From: Dehalococcoidales bacterium
GTDB taxonomy: Bacteria > Chloroflexota > Dehalococcoidia > Dehalococcoidales > RBG-16-60-22
DNA length: 17,943 nt
Assembly (NCBI GenBank): GCA_030639445.1
Contig: DAOWCR010000004.1
Span: 1 to 17,943, forward strand
Direction of reading: 5' to 3'
This document shows, piece after piece, positions 1 to 5,867 of the stretch (positions are counted from its first letter, which is position 1; every line of letters begins with the position of its first letter). A program made the position numbers and the translations under genes. The notes below the pieces were generated by a model. It was not told the DNA's origin, searched no databases, and saw nothing but the letters and a program-made list of their open reading frames with translations.

Positions 1-23
1 ATATTAACCTACCTTTAATTCTA

Positions 24-431
24 TTATAATTTTAGAACCTCTTTCCTCTGTGGAATGTCGGCTGCGAACTGTATAAACTCTATTGGTGGTGATATTAGGC
101 AGGCATCGGAAGCCCAATCTGTTTCCCAGAGTAAAGCATTAGGAAATGGTGATAATGTGGTAGTATCTGTGGTAAGACTTAGTCCAAGCGTTGATAATAG
201 TATGCCGATTCTTTCCAGTGTAGGATTCGCTTCTCCTCCCTCAAGCTTTGCGATATATGATTGAGAGACACCCAGTCTAGCGGCTAGCTGTTGTTGAGTT
301 AGATTTAGTCGTCTTCTTGCTTCGGCCAGGGTAATAGCAAAATTGGATTTTGCCCGGGCTGCCCCAAAACTCTTTGCGAACTCAGGGTCACGAAGATTCT
401 GCTTTAAGTCATCCTTGAAAGTTCTGGTCAT
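24..431 (-). CDS. XRE-family antitoxin (HigA-like)
   Basis: A 135-residue DNA-binding protein. A Cro/C1-type helix-turn-helix spans about residues 33-86, with the core TQQQLAARLGVSQSYIAKLE at 45-64. The roughly 30-residue N-terminal lead and the acidic C-terminal tail are typical of antitoxins paired with Gp49/RelE-like toxins. Its ATG (429-431) overlaps the TGA of the upstream toxin gene in an ATGA junction, so the two are translationally coupled. Family knowledge says it would neutralise the toxin by direct binding and repress the shared promoter at 785-813. The gene ends at TAA 24-26. The call as a HigA-like antitoxin rests on the helix-turn-helix plus the neighbour; the exact subfamily is uncertain. 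Confidence 0.88.
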   Translation of the reverse strand: MTRTFKDDLKQNLRDPEFAKSFGAARAKSNFAITLAEARRRLNLTQQQLAARLGVSQSYIAKLEGGEANPTLERIGILLSTLGLSLTTDTTTLSPFPNALLWETDWASDACLISPPIEFIQFAADIPQRKEVLKL

Positions 432-778
432 GTAATTTTCCCCCTTAATTGATATTCATGGAGTCTGGAGCGCGCTATATTGATTTCCCTCGTTTCTCGC
501 GGTCTCTTTTTAATAAATCCATGTAACAGAATGAAACTATCACTTATTGTTTCATGGCAAAATGCGACGCGGCAACGACCGCCTATTAACTCATAAAGAT
601 CCTTGTCTCTATTTTGAATGCGTTTCATCATGTTTGTTCTCAGGAGTGTAAGCCCATGTTCTTCGAGTTGCCCGATCTTATCCATAATTACGGCCTTAGT
701 ATTTTTAGCCAAACCATCTAACCACTCGGCAACAGGTTGATGGCCATTTGGCTCTGTATAGTAATCAATATGCCACAT
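428..778 (-). CDS. HigB/RelE-type toxin (phage Gp49-like family)
   Basis: A 116-residue basic protein of the Gp49-like/RelE superfamily of ribosome-dependent mRNA endonucleases. Visible family marks are the N-terminal strand and helix (EWLDGL at 19-24), the basic MKRIQN segment (51-56), LYEL (61-64) followed by arginines 68 and 70, and the C-terminal LLHGFIKKRP segment (84-93). Catalytic residues are inferred only from the family. I chose ATG 776-778 rather than the TTG at 779-781, because a strong promoter places its -10 box only 6 bases upstream of this ATG. The toxin gene comes first and overlaps the antitoxin gene by 4 bases, the HigBA order. Both genes look less GC-rich than the arg genes, consistent with horizontal acquisition. 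Confidence 0.88.
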   Translation of the reverse strand: MWHIDYYTEPNGHQPVAEWLDGLAKNTKAVIMDKIGQLEEHGLTLLRTNMMKRIQNRDKDLYELIGGRCRVAFCHETISDSFILLHGFIKKRPRETREINIARSRLHEYQLRGKIT

Positions 779-784
779 CAAAGT

Positions 785-813
785 AGTATAACCCCACAGG
801 TAATATTTGTCAA
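785..813 (-). promoter_or_regulatory. Promoter of the toxin-antitoxin operon, leaderless
   Basis: On the minus strand a perfect -35 TTGACA (808-813) is followed by a 17-base spacer and a -10 TATACT (785-790). Only 6 bases separate the -10 from the toxin ATG at 776-778. Transcription should therefore start at or within a base or two of the ATG, and no ribosome-binding site fits. This decides the start codon. Confidence 0.8.
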
Positions 814-848
814 GGGCTCAAAGGCACTTCGCCCCTTAAAAGAGTTTC

Positions 849-930
849 TCCCTTCCCCTTAAGGGGGGATAAAGGGGGTGGGTTCCCTAATAAAATATCA
901 AGGGGGGTGAGGTCACCAAAATTTGAAGGA
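849..930. repeat. G-rich palindromic repeat, degenerate copy
   Basis: A CCCCTT/AAGGGG dyad (855-866) lies in a longer, imperfect C-run/G-run palindrome, followed by GATAAAGGGGG (868-878), GGGTTCCCTAATAA and GGTCACCAAA. The same modules occur at 4507-4600 and partly at 6728-6775. The gap 782-1095 holds no convincing gene, only this repeat, the toxin-antitoxin promoter, a candidate plus-strand promoter (923-952) and a terminator (981-1018). Confidence 0.65.
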
Positions 931-952
931 TTAAAGGGACTAATGTTAGAAT
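923..952 (+). promoter_or_regulatory. Candidate promoter of a short terminated transcript
   Basis: TTGAAG (923-928), an 18-base spacer and TAGAAT (947-952) fit a housekeeping promoter moderately well. A start near 959 would run into the intrinsic terminator at 981-1018, giving an RNA of about 60 bases. It could be a leader of the hydrolase gene starting at 1096. This is inference only. Confidence 0.35.
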
Positions 953-980
953 AATAGCAGCGTTTTTACAGGTTTTAATG

Positions 981-1018
981 CCACCCCTTTGCCCACCACC
1001 AGGCGGGGTGGTTTTTTT
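981..1018 (+). terminator. Intrinsic terminator or attenuator upstream of the hydrolase gene
   Basis: CCACCCC (981-987) pairs with GGGGTGG (1005-1011), with an inner GCC/GGC stem (991-993 with 1002-1004), followed directly by seven T residues (1012-1018). An alternative hairpin ACCACC/GGTGGT (995-1000 with 1007-1012) competes with it. No plus-strand gene lies upstream in the window, so it either ends a small RNA or attenuates transcription into the hydrolase gene. Confidence 0.65.
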
Positions 1019-1095
1019 GTGATGTTTTTGTGAGGGTTTACCCCCGTTTTGTGACGTTATATTTATGCAACTTTCTTTAGAATAAAGTAAGAGAA

Positions 1096-1902
1096 TTGTT
1101 GATTGGGCAGGCGAAAGTGAAGGATATACACAGCCAGCAGATAAAAGTAGCTGACCTTGATATTCATTACCTTACCGGCGGCCAGGGCGCTCCCCTGGTG
1201 GTCGTCCACGGCGGCAGCGAAGGCGCCCGGGCCTGGCGCAAAAATATGGAGGCGCTTTCCGAAAACTACACCGTGTACGTTCCCGACCTGCCCGGGTTCG
1301 GGCACAGCCAGTCGATAGACGGCAGCTACTACATACCGGAACTGGTGGAATTCGTGGACCGGTTTTCCCGCAGTCTGGGCCTGCAAAGTTTTCATTTAAT
1401 GGGCCATTCGCTGGGCGGCGGCGTGGCCCTGAGCTATGCCCTCAAGTTCCCCTACAAAGTGACCAGGCTGGTGCTGGTAAACAGCCTGTGCCTGGGGAGG
1501 GAGATTGCCCTGTGGGTCAGGGTTCTTTCCATCCCGGCGGTGTGCCGGACTATCGGGGCGGTGGTCCTGTCGGTGCTTAAGGGCGTGAAATGGGTGGTCG
1601 GCAAACTGATTGCCCCGGTGGAGCTGGTGGCCCCTTTTTCCCGGACCAGCCTGCATCTGGGTATCAGCGCCACCACCATCCGGGAGCAGACCACGGTGCT
1701 GCGGCACCGGCTCTCGGAGGTCGTGGCGCCGACGCTGGTGGTGTGGGGGGCCAAAGACCCGATCGTGCCCGTCCGGCAGGCTTATGCCGCGGCGGAGTTA
1801 ATCCCGGACTGCCGGGTAAAAGTCTTTGAGGACAGCGGCCACAGCGTTTACCGGGATAAACTGGCGGAATTTTCCCGGCTGCTGACGGAGTTTCTGGGGT
1901 AG
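1096..1902 (+). CDS. Alpha/beta hydrolase
   Basis: A 268-residue cytoplasmic alpha/beta-hydrolase-fold enzyme, a normal length for the family. Visible landmarks are the oxyanion-hole HGG (38-40), PDLPGFGHS (63-71), the nucleophile elbow GHSLGG with Ser105, the acid in WGAKDPIVP (Asp221) and the catalytic His249 in DSGHSVYRDK. Residues about 135-190 form a helical lid between the core strands. The substrate cannot be told; esterase, haloalkane dehalogenase-like or C-C bond hydrolase are all possible. The start is uncertain: no ATG exists before residue 51, and a stop at 1078-1080 limits the frame, leaving TTG at 1096 or 1099 with a weak purine-rich AAGTAAGAG upstream. It stands alone, with repeats and a terminator upstream. 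Confidence 0.85.
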   Translation: MLIGQAKVKDIHSQQIKVADLDIHYLTGGQGAPLVVVHGGSEGARAWRKNMEALSENYTVYVPDLPGFGHSQSIDGSYYIPELVEFVDRFSRSLGLQSFHLMGHSLGGGVALSYALKFPYKVTRLVLVNSLCLGREIALWVRVLSIPAVCRTIGAVVLSVLKGVKWVVGKLIAPVELVAPFSRTSLHLGISATTIREQTTVLRHRLSEVVAPTLVVWGAKDPIVPVRQAYAAAELIPDCRVKVFEDSGHSVYRDKLAEFSRLLTEFLG

Positions 1903-1966
1903 GGGGTAGCTCACTGCCTGGTGGCAAATCCTCACCCTGAATAATGTGGTGTCAGGTGGTGGCCCG

Positions 1967-2071
1967 CTATCTCAAAGTTCTCTGGCCGAAAGGTTCACAA
2001 CATTGGTCTGGTTGGGACTGGTCACCGGGTTTGGTGGCTGATATCATTAATACTGTATCGTTCTTTTTCAC
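1967..2071 (-). CDS. Possible 34-residue small protein with very strong ribosome-binding site
   Basis: On the minus strand GGAGGAGGAGG (about 2077-2087) lies 5 bases before a GTG (2069-2071) that opens 34 codons ending in TAG (1967-1969). The peptide begins MKKNDTVLMISATKPG and contains a Cys-Cys pair at 24-25. It has no membrane segment and I recognise no family. A bulged hairpin (2098-2128) sits just upstream of the ribosome-binding site. It could be a genuine small protein, a leader peptide or the remnant of a lost gene. Apart from this, its hairpin and the terminator at 2180-2211, the gap 1903-2245 shows nothing I can identify. Confidence 0.35.
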   Translation of the reverse strand: MKKNDTVLMISATKPGDQSQPDQCCEPFGQRTLR

Positions 2072-2097
2072 TTTTACCTCCTCCTCCTTATTAGCGG

Positions 2098-2128
2098 GGG
2101 AACTATCCCGTGGGGCAGGGTAGTTCCC
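2098..2128 (-). promoter_or_regulatory. Hairpin upstream of the small ORF
   Basis: GGGAACTA-T-CCC (2098-2109) pairs with GGG-TAGTTCCC (2118-2128): 11 base pairs with one bulged T and an 8-base loop. No T-run follows on either strand, so it is not an intrinsic terminator. On the minus strand it lies about 10 bases before the strong ribosome-binding site of the 34-codon ORF, so it may be a leader structure. Confidence 0.45.
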
Positions 2129-2179
2129 TCGCTCTGTTTCCAGTTCCCAGGTGAAAGAGACGAAGGAGCCCTCACCCCT

Positions 2180-2211
2180 AAAAAATACCCCTCTCCTTTT
2201 CAGGGGAGGGG
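2180..2211 (-). terminator. Intrinsic terminator of the FAH/PK-C/PPC operon
   Basis: Read on the minus strand, CCCCTCCCC (2203-2211) pairs with GGAGAGGGG (2188-2196; one G-T-type pair) across a 6-base loop, followed by TA and six T residues (2180-2185). It lies about 35 bases beyond the stop of the PPC-domain gene. The same C-run/G-run palindrome style recurs elsewhere in the window as a repeat, so this terminator may derive from a repeat copy. Confidence 0.75.
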
Positions 2212-2245
2212 GGTGGGGGGTTACCGAATTGAAAAAGCTGAATGG

Positions 2246-2725
2246 CTAGGGTTCCGGGTTGAAGGCACCCATGCCAAGCTCCGGGTCCATCCGGCGTATC
2301 ATCTTGGCATCGGTAAGCTCGGCAATAATGGCGTCCGTGGTCGCCAGGACGGGGTTTTGCCCCATTACCAGGTGTCCGCCGAAGCACTTGCCTTTCTGGT
2401 CGGAGAAAGTGCCGTGGATATGAAGCAATGTCTCACCCTCTTCCGACTGAAAGATGACGCCTCGAATGCCGACGATTTCTATCGGGCCGGGTATGGTTTC
2501 GGGGTCGGAGTAGCCGGCGCCCCATATTGATTCCTTCTTCGGCACCAGGACCTGATAGCACAGCTGGCGGATGCTGCCGATGCCAAACAGGACTCCCCCG
2601 TACTTGACGCCGTTGTCTTCGCAGGCCTTCTTGAGACCCTCCATCACGTCGGTGCCCGGGCGTACCCTGACCGGTATCATTTTGCCAAACTTCCCGGCCA
2701 CGTTTGATGCCCTGATTTCGGCCAT
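2246..2725 (-). CDS. PPC/DUF296-domain protein
   Basis: A 159-residue protein made almost entirely of the PPC (plant and prokaryote conserved, DUF296) domain, without the AT-hook seen in plant members. The key cluster is LLHIHGTF and FGGHL, whose three histidines (residues 102, 104 and 118 from this start) are the usual metal-binding set. GGVLFGIGS is the N-terminal strand/turn of the fold. The function of bacterial PPC proteins is not established. The start is ATG 2723-2725: AGGAGG at 2735-2740 is 9 bases upstream, whereas the in-frame GTG at 2732-2734 abuts that site with no spacing. It is the last gene of a three-gene operon and is followed by an intrinsic terminator. Confidence 0.85.
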   Translation of the reverse strand: MAEIRASNVAGKFGKMIPVRVRPGTDVMEGLKKACEDNGVKYGGVLFGIGSIRQLCYQVLVPKKESIWGAGYSDPETIPGPIEIVGIRGVIFQSEEGETLLHIHGTFSDQKGKCFGGHLVMGQNPVLATTDAIIAELTDAKMIRRMDPELGMGAFNPEP

Positions 2726-2802
2726 GTTTTTCACCCTCCTTTTTTATTGATGCTTTATATATTGCTGAGCCGTGCCCTGGCGGTTGGCCTGGTTACCAAT
2801 TC

Positions 2803-3366
2803 CTAAAACCGCGGTTTGCCAAGAATCTCTTTAACCCTGAGGTCGAAGAAGTTTTGCGAGTTGACCGGGGTCAGCACTACGGCGGTATCCGCGCCTTTGC
2901 CGGTACCGGCGATGACAATAACTTCCTCATCGGTGCGCACCAGCCCGCTATCCGCCGCCATCATGGCTATCTCGCAGACGACCTTCATCCCTTCGCCAAA
3001 AATCCGCAGGATATGAGCCACCAGGTCGCCGAGAGCCGTGGTGCTGGTTTTGTTGCGCACCGCCCGGCTGACTCCGGCAAAGATGTGAGTGGCCGTAAGT
3101 ATGGTGCCGCCCTGGCTCTCGACCACTTTCCGGTTCTCCTCGGTGAATTCCTGGGTATCCGGTTCGCGGAAACCGGTGCTGTGAGTGACACAAATAACTC
3201 TCAGGCCCGGGAATGCTTTCACCGCCCGGACGGCGGTATCACCCCTGGTTGATGCCACCAGCACCGTTTTGATACCCAGCGCCTCCGCCCGCTTTCCGGC
3301 GATGCGGAGCACTTCCTCGGTATTCTCGCTGCCGGGCCGTTTAAAATAAACGGTCTCTAGCCTCAT
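2803..3366 (-). CDS. Pyruvate-kinase C-terminal-like (alpha/beta domain) protein
   Basis: A 187-residue protein resembling the C-terminal allosteric domain of pyruvate kinase without the catalytic barrel (the COG1751-like group). Visible features are the early helix ENTEEVLRIAGKRAEALG, the strand/loop LVASTRGDTAVRAVKAFPG, RVICVTHSTGF, and the C-terminal EEVIVIAGTGKGADTAVVL with the GTGKGAD loop that would bind a phosphate-like ligand. It is longer than the isolated domain, with extra helices in the middle (ATHIFAGVSRAVRNK and the MKVVCEIAMMAADSG segment). There is no kinase active site, so a sensing or isomerase-like role is guesswork. ATG 3364-3366 lacks an obvious ribosome-binding site and lies 27 bases after the FAH stop, suggesting coupled translation. 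Confidence 0.82.
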   Translation of the reverse strand: MRLETVYFKRPGSENTEEVLRIAGKRAEALGIKTVLVASTRGDTAVRAVKAFPGLRVICVTHSTGFREPDTQEFTEENRKVVESQGGTILTATHIFAGVSRAVRNKTSTTALGDLVAHILRIFGEGMKVVCEIAMMAADSGLVRTDEEVIVIAGTGKGADTAVVLTPVNSQNFFDLRVKEILGKPRF

Positions 3367-3393
3367 CTTTAAATATTTAAGTAGCTCGGCGAA

Positions 3394-4146
3394 CTAGGCA
3401 ACGTAGTTTCTCAAGGTGCCTATGTTCTCTATCTTTATCTCTACCGTGTCTCCCCGTTGCAGCGAGCTGATGCCGCTGGGCGTCCCGGTGGCAATAACAT
3501 CGCCGGTCATCAGCGTTATGACCTGAGAGATATAGCTCACCAGCTCCGGAACACCGAAGACAAGATCACTGGTGTTCGCCCGCTGTTTCCGTTCCCCGTT
3601 CAGGTAGGTTTCCACCAGGACGTTACCCGGGTCGAGCTCGGTCTCGATACAGGGGCCGATGGGGGCAAAAGTGTCCGAACCTTTCGCTCTGGACCACTGC
3701 GAATCACTTTTTTGCCAGTCACGCGCGGTAACGTCGTTCACGCAGGTGTAGCCGAGGACGTATTTCATCGCCTCTTCCCGGGACACCTGCCGGGCCTGGC
3801 TCTTGATAACCACTCCCAGCTCACATTCATAGTCGAGATGCTGGGAACCTTTCGGATATATGATTTTTTCTTCGGGGCCGATGACGGCGGATGACGGCTT
3901 GTAAAACATCATCGGTTCTTTGGGGATGGGCTGGTTCGCTTCTTTGGCGTGGCTGTAGTAGTTGAGGCCTATGGCCACGATTTTGGTCGGGGTGCAGGGG
4001 CAGATGAGTGTCAGGTCGGTCAGTTTATGAGTGCGGTCACTTTTTTTGATTTGCCGGTAGGGGTCACCATCGAGGGCCTGTACCCTTTCGCCCTCCAGGA
4101 TGCCGTATTCCGTCTGGTTGCCGATTTTGTAACGTATAATTTTCAT
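3394..4146 (-). CDS. Fumarylacetoacetate hydrolase-family protein
   Basis: A 250-residue enzyme of the FAH superfamily, which hydrolyses or isomerises 2-oxo acids and enols (acylpyruvase, 2-hydroxyhepta-2,4-diene-1,7-dioate isomerase, oxaloacetate tautomerase). It has the small N-terminal domain followed by the catalytic domain: GLNYYSHAKE (60-69), metal ligands Glu107 and Glu109 in DYECELGVVI and Asp138 in VNDVTARDW, RAKGSDTFAPIGP (153-165), and GTPSGI (221-226). The substrate cannot be decided from sequence. The start is ATG 4144-4146. An in-frame GTG at 4165-4167 falls inside the promoter spacer and can be excluded if that promoter is right. It is the first gene of the operon with the PK-C-like and PPC genes. 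Confidence 0.9.
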   Translation of the reverse strand: MKIIRYKIGNQTEYGILEGERVQALDGDPYRQIKKSDRTHKLTDLTLICPCTPTKIVAIGLNYYSHAKEANQPIPKEPMMFYKPSSAVIGPEEKIIYPKGSQHLDYECELGVVIKSQARQVSREEAMKYVLGYTCVNDVTARDWQKSDSQWSRAKGSDTFAPIGPCIETELDPGNVLVETYLNGERKQRANTSDLVFGVPELVSYISQVITLMTGDVIATGTPSGISSLQRGDTVEIKIENIGTLRNYVA

Positions 4147-4157
4147 AACAGAAAGGA

Positions 4158-4186
4158 AGTGTATCACGATTGGGATTAGATGTCAA
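4158..4186 (-). promoter_or_regulatory. Promoter of the FAH/PK-C/PPC operon
   Basis: On the minus strand a perfect TTGACA (4181-4186), a 17-base spacer and TACACT (4158-4163). The ATG at 4144-4146 lies only 11 bases past the -10, so the untranslated leader would be about 4-5 bases. No ribosome-binding site is present in that stretch. Confidence 0.75.
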
Positions 4187-4250
4187 CCTCAGATACCAGA
4201 ATTGTAGGCAGCCGGCTTCCTTTTTTCTATATGGGAACCTCACCTCCTGT

Positions 4251-4278
4251 CCCCCTCTCCTTTGATAAGGAGAGGGGG
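4251..4278. repeat. Perfect 12-bp palindrome of the G-rich repeat class
   Basis: CCCCCTCTCCTT (4251-4262) and AAGGAGAGGGGG (4267-4278) form a perfect 12-bp stem with a TGAT loop. No T-run follows on either strand, so it is not a standard terminator. It lies in the 448-base gap between the FAH and argJ genes, which holds no gene; that gap contains this palindrome, the structured block 4302-4444, the hairpins at 4441-4493, the palindrome 4507-4535 and the argJ promoter. Confidence 0.8.
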
Positions 4279-4301
4279 AATAATTTGAAAGAGGGGTTTC
4301 A

Positions 4302-4444
4302 CCTCTCTTGGACACCCCACGTTCTTAACTTTAGAGCCAGGCTAGTGACAGGGGGAAGCCCGAAAGGGCGCCAGTCCCTTCGGAAACCATAATTCCCCCA
4401 GCCTCTCTTAATAGGAAAGATACCAGAGGAAAGTCCAAGAGAGG
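4302..4444. repeat. Structured block bounded by a perfect 12-base inverted repeat
   Basis: CCTCTCTTGGAC (4302-4313) and GTCCAAGAGAGG (4433-4444) are perfect reverse complements. Nested inside are GGGGGAA/TTCCCCC (4351-4357 with 4393-4399), a GCCC-GAAA-GGGC hairpin with a GNRA loop (4358-4369), and CCTCT/AGAGG (4402-4406 with 4425-4429). This could be a structured RNA or a small non-autonomous mobile repeat. The right end (AAGAGAGGCGAAGCCTC) recurs at 6697-6713. Confidence 0.55.
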
Positions 4445-4493
4445 CGAAGCCTCCAAATGTTTTTTATAGGGAGTATTAGAGGGACGAAGTCCC
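4441..4493 (+). repeat. Pair of short GAA-loop hairpins
   Basis: GAGGC-GAA-GCCTC (4441-4453) is followed 6 bases later by six T residues (4460-4465), and GGGAC-GAA-GTCCC lies at 4481-4493. The first shares its left arm with the 12-base inverted repeat ending at 4444, so the two foldings exclude each other. Related GAA-loop hairpins occur at 6698-6716 and, degenerate, near 6668-6680. They could be a weak terminator or repeat modules. Confidence 0.45.
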
Positions 4494-4506
4494 GCTCTCA
4501 AAGCCT

Positions 4507-4535
4507 CCCCCTTCCCCTTGCCAAGGGGAAGGGGG
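4507..4535. repeat. G-rich palindromic repeat, full copy
   Basis: CCCCCTTCCCCTTG (4507-4520) and CAAGGGGAAGGGGG (4522-4535) form a near-perfect 14-base palindrome around one C. It is followed by ATAAAAGGGGGATGGGGT, then GGTCACCAAA and GGGTCCCTAATAA modules. The palindrome differs from the copy at 6728-6756 only in the central base. Confidence 0.8.
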
Positions 4536-4598
4536 ATAAAAGGGGGATGGGGTCACCAAATAAAAGGCTAAAGGGGTATGGGGTCCCTAATAACAGCA

Positions 4599-4627
4599 TT
4601 GCCTAAGTGAATTTGGTGTGATATAGT
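4599..4627 (+). promoter_or_regulatory. argJ promoter, leaderless
   Basis: TTGCCT (4599-4604), a 17-base spacer and TATAGT (4622-4627). Only 7 bases separate the -10 from the argJ ATG at 4635, so transcription should begin at the ATG. No ribosome-binding site lies upstream. Confidence 0.7.
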
Positions 4628-4634
4628 TTTCGTA

Positions 4635-5840
4635 ATGAAAAACGGGACGGAGTTTATCCCTTCGGGCAGCGTTACCTCACCGGAAGGATTTCAGGCCGGC
4701 GCCACCGGGGCCGGTATCAAGAAGAAAAGCGGTTTGGACCTGGGCATTCTATCTTCCGAGGTGCCCTGCGTCGCGGCGGGCATGTTTACCACCAACCGGG
4801 TTAAAGCCGCGCCGGTAATTTTGTGCCAGCAGCGATTGCGGAACGGGAAGGCCAGGGCCGTGGTGGTCAATAGCGGCTGCGCCAATGCCTGTACCGGGGA
4901 ACGGGGCCTGGTGGACGGGACGGAAATGGCGGAGCTGGCCGCCGGGGTGGTGGGCGCCGTGCCGGAAGAAGTCCTGGTGGCCAGCACCGGAGTAATCGGC
5001 CAGCCGCTGCCGATGGCGCGCCTGAGAGCCGGCATGGGACAAATCACCCTCTCCAGAGACGGCGGCCATGAGCTGGCCCGGGCCATGATGACCACGGACA
5101 CCGTGCCCAAGGAGGTGGCGGTTGGCATTGAGGGGAGCGAGGCAATCATCGGCGGGGCGGTCAAAGGCTCGGGGATGATTCATCCTGACCTGGCGACCCT
5201 GCTCTGCTTTTTAACCACCGATGCCAGCGTGGCGCTGGACTTTCTCCGGTCGGCATTACGCCGGGCGGTAGATATTTCTTTTAATATGGTCTCCATCGAT
5301 ACGGATACCAGCACCAACGATACGGTGCTTATCCTGGCCAACGGGCTGGCCGGAGGAGGGACTATTTCCCGGGGCAGCCGCCAGGCGGATGCTTTCCAGC
5401 AGGCCCTGGATAAGCTCTGTGTCCATCTGGCTAAAGCCACGGCCCGTGACGGCGAGGGGGCTACCAGGCTCATTGAGGTTACCGTCAGCGGTGCCCCCGG
5501 TCCGGCCGAGGCAAAGCTGGCGGCCCGGACCATAGTCAGCTCGCCGCTGGTGAAGTCCGCGGTGCACGGCAGCGACCCCAACTGGGGGCGGATTCTGGCG
5601 GCGGTGGGGCGGAGTGGGGTGGAGGTTATCGCGGAAAAAATCGAGCTTCATATCGGCCATATCTGCCTGGTGAGAGACGGGTGCCCGCTGCCTTTTAACG
5701 AAGCCGAGGTGGTGCAGGTGTTGAAGGGCGGTGAAGTGCCCATAGCTTTGAACCTTAACCTGGGTAACGCCGAGGCGACTGCCTGGGGTTGCGACCTGTC
5801 CGAGGAATATGTCACCATTAACAGTCAATATACCACCTGA
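4635..5840 (+). CDS. argJ: Bifunctional glutamate N-acetyltransferase/amino-acid acetyltransferase (ArgJ)
   Basis: A 401-residue ornithine acetyltransferase, full length for the family. It moves the acetyl group from N-acetylornithine to glutamate, recycling it in cyclic arginine synthesis, and bifunctional forms also use acetyl-CoA. Landmarks are VVNSGCANACTG (77-88), the oxyanion-hole STGVIGQPLP (117-126), and the self-cleavage site KGSGMIHPDLATLL, where cleavage before Thr188 makes that residue the nucleophile and splits alpha and beta chains. The C-terminal NSQYTT matches the family's conserved end. Here the site reads MIHPDLAT rather than MIAPNMAT, a tolerated variant. The ATG start is fixed by the leaderless promoter. 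argB begins 27 bases downstream, so both form an operon. Whether it is bifunctional cannot be read from sequence. Confidence 0.96.
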   Translation: MKNGTEFIPSGSVTSPEGFQAGATGAGIKKKSGLDLGILSSEVPCVAAGMFTTNRVKAAPVILCQQRLRNGKARAVVVNSGCANACTGERGLVDGTEMAELAAGVVGAVPEEVLVASTGVIGQPLPMARLRAGMGQITLSRDGGHELARAMMTTDTVPKEVAVGIEGSEAIIGGAVKGSGMIHPDLATLLCFLTTDASVALDFLRSALRRAVDISFNMVSIDTDTSTNDTVLILANGLAGGGTISRGSRQADAFQQALDKLCVHLAKATARDGEGATRLIEVTVSGAPGPAEAKLAARTIVSSPLVKSAVHGSDPNWGRILAAVGRSGVEVIAEKIELHIGHICLVRDGCPLPFNEAEVVQVLKGGEVPIALNLNLGNAEATAWGCDLSEEYVTINSQYTT

Positions 5841-5867
5841 CGGGTATTATGGCCGGCGAGGATTGAG

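Noticed and set aside
1036..1063. Promoter for the alpha/beta hydrolase, TTTACC and TATATT.
   Set aside because: The spacer is only 15 bases; spacing closer to 17 worsens the -10 match, so I could not support it as a feature.
1063..1927. Several long open frames antisense or out of frame to the alpha/beta hydrolase.
   Set aside because: They are proline/glycine/arginine-rich shadows of a clear hydrolase frame with an intact catalytic triad.
4064..4392. Open frames on both strands between the FAH gene and argJ.
   Set aside because: They read through promoter and repeat DNA, with no start signals and no recognisable protein.
4425..4453. AGAGGAAAGTCC resembles the conserved 5' core of RNase P RNA.
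   Set aside because: Only about 12 bases match. The other conserved P RNA segments, such as the GGTAAGAGCGCACC-like region, are absent downstream.
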